DNA from: Actinomycetota bacterium | Lineage (GTDB): Bacteria > Actinomycetota > Acidimicrobiia > IMCC26256 | NCBI GenBank assembly: GCA_009702955.1 | Contig: WLHA01000080.1 | Span: forward strand, 1 to 6,267 | Length of the DNA stretch: 6,267 bases | Reading direction: 5' to 3' | In this document: one piece after another, positions 1 through 5,015 of the stretch | Position numbering within the stretch: position 1 is the first letter of the stretch | Layout: each line of letters starts with the position of its first letter | Notes under the pieces: model-generated | Database searches by the model: none | Told to the model about the DNA's origin: nothing | Seen by the model: only the letters and a program-made list of their open reading frames with translations | Program-made: the position numbers and the translations under genes

Positions 1-33
1 ACTACCTATTTCTGCCCAGCGTGTCAGATCTGA
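1..33 (+). CDS. mutM: 3' end of mutM, formamidopyrimidine-DNA glycosylase (partial)
   Basis: Reading from base 1, the ten codons before the TGA at 31-33 give TTYFCPACQI. MutM/Fpg enzymes, which excise oxidised purines such as 8-oxoguanine in base-excision repair, end in a four-cysteine zinc finger whose last pair lies in a conserved T-x-[FWY]-C-P-x-C-Q tail, and this matches it. Here the two cysteines are codons 13-15 and 22-24. Only this last CxxC is visible; the catalytic N-terminal proline and the first cysteine pair lie outside the window. The related Nei (endonuclease VIII) family ends similarly. The position directly upstream of acyP and smc favours MutM, because mutM precedes smc in many actinobacterial genomes. 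The identification rests on ten residues plus context. Confidence 0.8.
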   Translation, partial: TTYFCPACQI

Positions 34-35
34 GG

Positions 36-329
36 ATGGCCCAAAATTCGCAAGAATCTGGGCTGATTCGACGTCGCCTCCTTATCTCCGGGCGCGTTCA
101 GGGGGTCTGGTTTAGGGATTCGTGTAGCGAACAGGCTCGGGCGAACGGCGTCTTCGGATGGGTCCGAAATACCCCTAATGGTGCCGTGGAGGCAGTATTT
201 GAGGGTGCTCCCGATGATGTTGACCGGCTAATTGAGTGGTCCAAGACGGGCCCAACCCATGCAGTGGTCGAGAGTGTTGAGGTAGAGATCGAGGAGCATG
301 AGGGCTTAAGCGCCTTCTCCATAAAATGA
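36..329 (+). CDS. acyP: Acylphosphatase
   Basis: Small cytoplasmic enzyme that hydrolyses acyl phosphates (carboxyl-phosphate bonds, for example in acetyl phosphate or 1,3-bisphosphoglycerate). Numbered from ATG 36 (97 aa), both family signatures are intact: GRVQGVWFR (residues 19-27), whose final Arg27 is the phosphate-binding arginine, and GWVRNTPNGAVEA (41-53), with catalytic Asn45. The C-terminus closes with the usual F-x-I strand end (FSIK). The length is normal for the family, which usually runs about 90-100 aa. The start is uncertain. GTG 21 would add five residues and overlap the mutM stop by 13 bp, while ATG 36 lies two bases after that stop. Neither has a properly spaced Shine-Dalgarno, since GAGG at 32-35 abuts the ATG. 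Coupling to mutM termination favours ATG 36. The biological role of bacterial acylphosphatases is poorly defined, so the link to its neighbours is positional only. Confidence 0.93.
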   Translation: MAQNSQESGLIRRRLLISGRVQGVWFRDSCSEQARANGVFGWVRNTPNGAVEAVFEGAPDDVDRLIEWSKTGPTHAVVESVEVEIEEHEGLSAFSIK

Positions 330-365
330 TGATTGAGCAAATGATTATTGAGGTTGCATTGATTC

Positions 366-382
366 TGCATATGCGCGCGCGC
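366..382. repeat. 17-bp alternating purine-pyrimidine tract with (GC)5
   Basis: Every base from 366 to 382 alternates pyrimidine and purine. The tract begins with the perfect 8-bp palindrome GCATATGC (367-374) and ends in GCGCGCGCGC (373-382). Such tracts can adopt left-handed Z-DNA under negative supercoiling. Its position, about 50-70 bp before the smc start, is where a promoter or regulatory site would lie, but no function is shown. Confidence 0.55.
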
Positions 383-415
383 TGCGGCGCTCATCGCTAC
401 GCTCCGGTTTCGGAC

Positions 416-427
416 GGAGAAGGGGGA
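416..427 (+). promoter_or_regulatory. Shine-Dalgarno for smc
   Basis: The purine run GGAGAAGGGGGA ends seven bases before GTG 435. It is the strongest ribosome binding site in the window and it settles the smc start. The smc frame is open upstream only to the TGA at 360-362, and no other ATG, GTG or TTG lies in frame between that stop and 435. Confidence 0.8.
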
Positions 428-434
428 TTCGCGC

Positions 435-3400
435 GTGTTTCTTAAGTCGTTGACCCTTAGGGGTTTCAAGTCGTTTGCCGAGAAGACAACTCTCGAGTTT
501 GAACCAGGCGTCATGGTCGTCGTCGGTCCAAATGGATCCGGTAAGTCAAACCTTGTCGACGCTGTCGCGTGGGTACTCGGTGCTCAGGGGCCGCGCTCTC
601 TGCGCGGTGGGAAAATGGACGATGTCATCTTCGCAGGCACATCGACGCGCCCGTCGCTCGGTCGCGCAGAGGTGTCGCTAACTATCGACAACGGATCAGC
701 GACTCTCCCGATTGAGTTCTCAGAGGTAACCATCACGCGCACGCTCTTTAGGAGTGGCGACTCTGAGTACGCGATCAATGGAGTGCCTTGCCGACTGCTC
801 GACATTCAAGAGTTGTTATCTGACTCAGGTATCGGCCGACAGCAGCATGTAATTGTTGGCCAGGGGCAACTCGACTCGGTACTAAACGCACGACCCGAGG
901 ATCGACGACTCATCATTGAAGAAGCAGCTGGAGTACTCAAGTATCGCAAGCGCCGCGAGAAAGCAGAGCGACGACTTGAGGCAACAGAGGGAAACCTTCT
1001 TCGTCTAAATGATTTGCTTCGTGAAGTTCGAAGAGGGCTAGCACCGCTGCAGCGCCAGGCAGACGCCGCACGTCGCCACGATGGTCTTGTCGATGAGCTC
1101 CGTGCTATTCGAACCTACTTAGCCGGTGTAGAGCTGGGAAGTTTGACCGCAAAAGGTGAGCGCATAGTTGAGAAGCGCGCTTCTTTTGCAAACGAGGATG
1201 CTCAACTGCAGGCTCGCCTGCGCGACTTAGACCTCTCGGTCATCGATGCAGAGAGATTGCTGACCATCGCTGGCCACGGCGATCTTGCAAGCATGCTCGC
1301 TCGTATTGAGGCACTGCGTGAGAGGGCTCGCGGGATCGGAGCTCTTCTTGCTGAGAAGCAGCGCAATGTCGAGCGCGAGTTGAGCGCCGCTGCCGATGAA
1401 GGTGTTGTAGATAACTTTGTTGCCGAGGTGGGTGCTCTTAGGGAGCAACTCGCCGCTGTCGATGAAGAGGCCTCCGCTCTATCTCTAACCGCAGCAAGCA
1501 TCGCAGCCGCTGAGGCTCAGGCAGCTCTTCGTCGTTCAGAGTTTCAGGCGCAGGAAGCAGCAGTTCCAGATGCCGGAGCAGCAGAGGCTGCGCGCAGAGA
1601 GTTAGCCGCGCGCCGCGATGCACTTGGGCGTAGCGAGCAGGAGCCCGAGCGTCTTGATGCTCGTGCACGTGAGATTGCCGAGCGGCTCGTACGTTTAAGC
1701 GCTGAGCAATCAGCGCTGCAGATAAGCACGGCAGAGGCTGCTCAGAGAACAGAGAGTCTGGTTGCAGACGCGACTGCGCAGCGATCAGCGTTCGAGGCAG
1801 CGGTGTTGTCGACACAGGCAACAGAAGAGGCGCTTAGGAAGGCCGAGGCCGAGGCGAGCAGATGGGCAGCGCGCTCTGAGGCACTGGCGCTCGCATTGGA
1901 TAGCGCACGAGATGCAGCAGGTGCAGCTCGAATCGATGGTCTCTCAGGTGTTGTTGGACCTCTAGTCGATCATCTCTCTATAGAGGCAGGGACCGAGGCA
2001 GCAGTCGCTAGTGCACTAGGCGATGCGATGCGCGCGATTGTTGTCAAGGGAGGCGACTCAGCGCGCCTTGCTCTCGACAGTCTTGTGGCAGGCGATGCTC
2101 GAGCATTGTTGTTAGTCGTTGATTCTTCGGTGCAGTCGGTACAAGGCGAGATGGTCCCCGCTGGCACGAGAGCGCTAGTTGACTGTGTGCGTACCTCGCT
2201 TCCAGGACTAGACGCCGTATTGGCTCGCCTTCTAGCCGGGCATATCTTGGTAGAGGGCGACTGGTCCAGAGCTCTAGATGCTGCTCTACTTCGCCCGGAT
2301 GTCGTTGCAGTTACGCGAGCAGGTGACCGCTTTGGTGGTCGATCAGCATGGCGAATAGGTGCCGATGAATCAGCCGGCGTTACCCAGAGCGCTCTAGACG
2401 AGGCTCGCGAGAAGGCTGAGCAGGCGAAAGAAACTGCTGCTACCGCGCGAACAGCGCTAGACGGAGCGCGCGCTGCTGAGCGAAGTGCTCGAGAGCGTGA
2501 AGAACTCGCGCGTGAAGCGAACAGGTCAAATGCGATATCGCTAGAGAACGCAACAGCTTCGCTCTCGCGCATCGATGGCGAGATCATCGAGCGGGCCGAG
2601 GAGAAGCGCGTTCTAGAGGAGGGTGCAGTTACCCAGCGCGGTGCCCTAAGCGAAGAGCATGCACGAATTGCAGAGATCGAGGCTTCTCTCCCTGAGCTCG
2701 AGACGGCGGAGCGCGATGCTGCCGAGCTATTAGCGCTACGAACTGCTCAACGCTCCGAGTTGGAGGCCGGTGAGGCAGCTGTAGCTGCGCTGCGCAGAGA
2801 CTCCGAAGTTGCATCAGCCGCGATTGAGGAGAGGCGCACCGGCCTAGAGCGGCGCCTTGTCGCAGTCGAGGAGAGACTTGCGAAGGACCCAGAGGCAAAG
2901 GCCTTAGCTGAGAGTCGCCGGGCCTCGCTAGCGCTGCGTGCGAGCGATTTCGCACAAGTTGGTATTCGCCTCGCTGAGCGCACGTCATTGATTGACGTGG
3001 CGCTCGAGCGTCTCCGCGGCGAGCACCATCGCCGTAGCGAGAGGGCGAATGAGGCGGGGAGCCGCCTCGGTGATCTACGACGTGAGCGAGTTGAGGCCGA
3101 ACGGTCTCTAACGGTTGTGCGCGAGCAGGTCGGGCGCCTAGAGGTAGAGGACGCGGAGACGCGCATGCGTCTCGAGACTCTCGTTGAACGAATTCGAGCC
3201 GACTTCGACTGCGAGCCGTCTGCAACACTCGATGTAGAGGCACCGGTTGCCCCAGAGGGTTCAACGCTTGCGGGTAGAGGTAGAGACCTTGATCGCGAGC
3301 TGCGGATTATGGGGCCGATCAACCCATTAGCGCTAGAGGAGTACGACGCACTGCAAGAGCGCCACGACTTCCTGCAGCAGCAACTTGAGGACGTGAAATC

Positions 3401-3920
3401 TTCTCGTCGCGAACTTCAGCGCGTCATCAAGGCCGTTGATCAAGAGATCATCTCTGTATTCGAGAAGGCTTTTGATGACGTTCAGGGCAACTTCACTGAC
3501 TTGTTCACCACGCTATTCCCAGGGGGAAGCGGGCGAATATTCTTGACCGATCCGAGCAACCTGTTGGAGACCGGTATCGAGATAGAGGCGCGCCCCTCAG
3601 GCAAGAACACAAAGCGCCTATCGCTTCTATCCGGTGGAGAGCGATCCCTAACCGCTCTTGCATTCCTCTTTGCGGTCTTCCGCTCACGCCCATCGCCCTT
3701 CTATCTGCTCGACGAGGTAGAGGCAGCGCTAGACGATGTGAACCTGCATCGTTTCTTAGATCTTGTGCGCGAGTTCCGCGACGAAGCGCAGCTATTGATT
3801 GTTACTCACCAGCGGCGCACGATGGAGGCCGGCGACTGCATGTTCGGCGTCTCTATGCCTCCAGGAGGATCAACGAAGGTTGTGAGCCAGAGAATGCGTG
3901 GGGAGATAGTCCTTCAGTGA
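435..3920 (+). CDS. smc: Chromosome segregation protein SMC
   Basis: ATPase that, as a homodimer with ScpA and ScpB, extrudes DNA loops and helps separate replicated chromosomes on the nucleoid. All parts are visible in 1161 aa, close to the usual 1150-1200. The N-terminal half-ATPase (1-170) has Walker A GPNGSGKSN (31-39, Lys37), Arg57 in SLRGGK, and a Q-loop region VGQGQLDSVL (141-150). A long Ala/Glu/Arg-rich coiled coil (about 170-500) leads to the hinge (about 502-643, beginning GLSGVVGPLVDHLS). The returning coil spans about 645-950. The C-terminal half-ATPase has the signature LSGGER (1065-1070), Walker B FYLLDEVEAALD (1089-1100, with Asp1093 and Glu1094) and the switch His1125 in THQRRTM. 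The GTG start has a strong Shine-Dalgarno. ScpA/ScpB are not in the window. The last glycine pair expected at the hinge end is not canonical. Leu codon CTA is frequent (for example residues 82, 150, 202). Confidence 0.98.
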   Translation: MFLKSLTLRGFKSFAEKTTLEFEPGVMVVVGPNGSGKSNLVDAVAWVLGAQGPRSLRGGKMDDVIFAGTSTRPSLGRAEVSLTIDNGSATLPIEFSEVTITRTLFRSGDSEYAINGVPCRLLDIQELLSDSGIGRQQHVIVGQGQLDSVLNARPEDRRLIIEEAAGVLKYRKRREKAERRLEATEGNLLRLNDLLREVRRGLAPLQRQADAARRHDGLVDELRAIRTYLAGVELGSLTAKGERIVEKRASFANEDAQLQARLRDLDLSVIDAERLLTIAGHGDLASMLARIEALRERARGIGALLAEKQRNVERELSAAADEGVVDNFVAEVGALREQLAAVDEEASALSLTAASIAAAEAQAALRRSEFQAQEAAVPDAGAAEAARRELAARRDALGRSEQEPERLDARAREIAERLVRLSAEQSALQISTAEAAQRTESLVADATAQRSAFEAAVLSTQATEEALRKAEAEASRWAARSEALALALDSARDAAGAARIDGLSGVVGPLVDHLSIEAGTEAAVASALGDAMRAIVVKGGDSARLALDSLVAGDARALLLVVDSSVQSVQGEMVPAGTRALVDCVRTSLPGLDAVLARLLAGHILVEGDWSRALDAALLRPDVVAVTRAGDRFGGRSAWRIGADESAGVTQSALDEAREKAEQAKETAATARTALDGARAAERSAREREELAREANRSNAISLENATASLSRIDGEIIERAEEKRVLEEGAVTQRGALSEEHARIAEIEASLPELETAERDAAELLALRTAQRSELEAGEAAVAALRRDSEVASAAIEERRTGLERRLVAVEERLAKDPEAKALAESRRASLALRASDFAQVGIRLAERTSLIDVALERLRGEHHRRSERANEAGSRLGDLRRERVEAERSLTVVREQVGRLEVEDAETRMRLETLVERIRADFDCEPSATLDVEAPVAPEGSTLAGRGRDLDRELRIMGPINPLALEEYDALQERHDFLQQQLEDVKSSRRELQRVIKAVDQEIISVFEKAFDDVQGNFTDLFTTLFPGGSGRIFLTDPSNLLETGIEIEARPSGKNTKRLSLLSGGERSLTALAFLFAVFRSRPSPFYLLDEVEAALDDVNLHRFLDLVREFRDEAQLLIVTHQRRTMEAGDCMFGVSMPPGGSTKVVSQRMRGEIVLQ

Positions 3921-3936
3921 TTTCTAGGGCCTCGCA

Positions 3937-5004
3937 GTGATTGCTCTCGCCGTTCTACGCGCCGCCGAATTCGCTGCGCCTGCGCCGGTATCGGTATGCG
4001 GACCGCTCGGCGAGCAGGGAGTCCTCTGCAGGGTTGTCTATGGGGCTACAGATTCTTCGGGGGCGGCGCGTGCCTCAGAGATTCTTGCGAAGCCCTTTCG
4101 AATAGCTCTGATTCTTGCCGTCGCTTGGATTGTTACACGGATACTCAGAGTGCTCGTTCGGCGCTTTGTTAAGCACATCTCCACGAATGCGGCGGACCGA
4201 TTCACTGCGTTAGGGAAGCGCACTGGAATCAGTCTTTTAACTCCAGCCGAGGCAAGCCTGAGGCGCGAGCAGCGCGCAAATACGATCGGGACTGTTCTGC
4301 GTAGTTTGGTCAGTCTGTTGGTTTGGTCCACTGCTGCCATCATGTGCATGCAGTTGCTCGGCATAAGCCTTGCTGCGCTAGGTATCAGTGTCGGCATACT
4401 TGGCGCTGCTCTTGCATTCGGTTCGCAGGCATTGGTAAGAGACTTAGTCACCGGAGCGTTCATGCTTGTCGAGGACCAATACGGTGTCGGCGATGTTGTC
4501 GATCTTGGTTCAGCCACTGGCACTGTCGAGCACGTCACTCTCCGCTTGACTCGTGTGCGTGATGTCGACGGGGTGGTTTGGTATGTACCTAACGGTGAGA
4601 TACGCAGGGTTGGAAACAAGACTCAGCAGTGGGCTGTCGTAAATCTGGATGTGCCGGTCGCATACGAGACAGATATCGACCTAGTAATTGGCGCCTTGAA
4701 TACCGCAGGCGCTGCACTCTCATCTGACGCAGAGATAGCCGATGCCCTCCTGCTTCCCCCAGAGGTATTAGGGATCGAGTCGATCAGCGCTGACCGGATC
4801 TTGGTGCGCATCAGTATTCGCACAGTTGCGACCAAGCAATGGGTCGTGGCGCGAGCCCTGCGCGGCCATGTTAAGAAGGCCCTCGATGATGCAGGGATCG
4901 ATCCCGGACTAGGGCAACTCGGTACACCGATACCTCCAGGGGCTGGTGCTCCCAAGAGCCCCGCGCCACCTGCGCGTGGAGGAGTCTCGGGGCTAGGCAG
5001 TTAG
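3937..5004 (+). CDS. MscS-family mechanosensitive ion channel
   Basis: Probable homo-oligomeric inner-membrane channel that opens under membrane tension and releases solutes during osmotic downshock. In 355 aa I see an N-terminal extracytoplasmic stretch with Cys21 and Cys31, then TM1 (about 54-76), TM2 (about 117-142) and the Gly/Ala-rich pore helix TM3 (about 146-174, including GILGAALAFGSQALVRD). The MscS beta-domain follows: FMLVEDQYGVGDVVDLG (175-191) and WYVPNGEI (215-222), the latter matching the conserved PNG-x-I of the family. An alpha/beta C-terminal domain reaches about 325, then a Pro/Gly/Ala tail (about 329-355). GTG 3937 is the first start after an in-frame TAG at 3925-3927 and has a weak AGGG at 3926-3929. 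It lies 16 bp after smc and 11 bp before ftsY, so it is probably co-transcribed. Family assignment is firm; conductance and ion preference cannot be read from sequence. Confidence 0.93.
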   Translation: MIALAVLRAAEFAAPAPVSVCGPLGEQGVLCRVVYGATDSSGAARASEILAKPFRIALILAVAWIVTRILRVLVRRFVKHISTNAADRFTALGKRTGISLLTPAEASLRREQRANTIGTVLRSLVSLLVWSTAAIMCMQLLGISLAALGISVGILGAALAFGSQALVRDLVTGAFMLVEDQYGVGDVVDLGSATGTVEHVTLRLTRVRDVDGVVWYVPNGEIRRVGNKTQQWAVVNLDVPVAYETDIDLVIGALNTAGAALSSDAEIADALLLPPEVLGIESISADRILVRISIRTVATKQWVVARALRGHVKKALDDAGIDPGLGQLGTPIPPGAGAPKSPAPPARGGVSGLGS

Positions 5005-5015
5005 CATCGGCCCCG

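Larger units (their letters stand above)
330..434. other. acyP-smc intergenic gap
   Basis: This is the only non-coding stretch of note in the window. It starts AT-rich, with ATGATTGAG at 329-337 and a near repeat ATGATTATTGAG at 341-352. It then has the palindrome GCATATGC (367-374), which runs into (GC)5 at 373-382, a possible GCGC-TGCG-GCGC stem (379-390), two mutually exclusive small stems around 402-419, and the smc ribosome binding site. I found no sigma-70-type promoter with both elements at good spacing. TTGAGG (348-353) has only a poor -10 candidate downstream. No terminator-like GC hairpin followed by a T run is present, so read-through from acyP into smc is plausible. A 39-codon frame (326-445) also spans the gap. 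Confidence 0.6.
326..445 (+). other. Possible 39-aa small ORF bridging acyP and smc (uncertain)
   Basis: An ATG at 326 overlaps the acyP stop as ATGA and stays open for 39 codons to a TAA at 443-445, 11 bp inside smc. The product would begin MMIEQMIIEVALILHMRARC and end GEGGFARVS. The first half is hydrophobic, with too many charged residues for a clear membrane helix, and I recognise no family. In its favour are the stop-start overlap and the fact that it fills the whole gap. Against it, there is no Shine-Dalgarno, the second half reads through the GC repeat and the smc ribosome binding site, and the smc frame is also open back to 363, so open frames here are cheap. Other ATGs in frame are at 329, 341 and 371. 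Confidence 0.18.

Noticed and set aside
348..376. Possible sigma-70 promoter (TTGAGG with downstream ATGCGC or TATGCG)
   Set aside because: At 16-17 bp spacing the -10 element is a poor match. I cannot support a promoter call from this alone.
379..390. GCGC-TGCG-GCGC hairpin as a terminator of the upstream genes
   Set aside because: The stem is only 4 bp and no T-run follows, so it is not an intrinsic terminator.
98..514. Minus-strand frame covering acyP, the gap and the start of smc
   Set aside because: It runs across two well-supported genes and the smc ribosome binding site with no family resemblance; a chance frame.
1970..2587. Long minus-strand open frame (205 codons) inside smc
   Set aside because: It lies wholly opposite the smc hinge and coil. 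The predicted protein is Ser/Arg/Ala-rich, as expected of the antisense of Ala/Glu/Arg codons, and it has no recognisable domain.
2629..3322. Two overlapping minus-strand frames (about 190-210 codons) opposite the second SMC coiled coil
   Set aside because: Arg/Ser/Pro-rich antisense shadows of a biased coiled-coil sequence. The two frames overlap each other and match no family I know.
2457..3737. Recurring GCGCTAGA octamer in smc
   Set aside because: The copies fall on in-frame Ala-Leu-Asp/Glu codons (GCG CTA GAC/GAG) in the coiled coil and near Walker B, so codon preference explains them better than a protein-binding site.
3862..3870. Purine-rich site near the smc 3' end (CAGGAGGAT) as a ribosome binding site
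   Set aside because: It is about 70 bp before the channel start, with no in-frame ATG/GTG at the right distance leading to a plausible gene; it encodes PGGS in SMC.
4038..4619. Minus-strand frame (193 codons) opposite the MscS gene
   Set aside because: Fully contained in a gene with clear MscS motifs; the composition is that of an antisense shadow.
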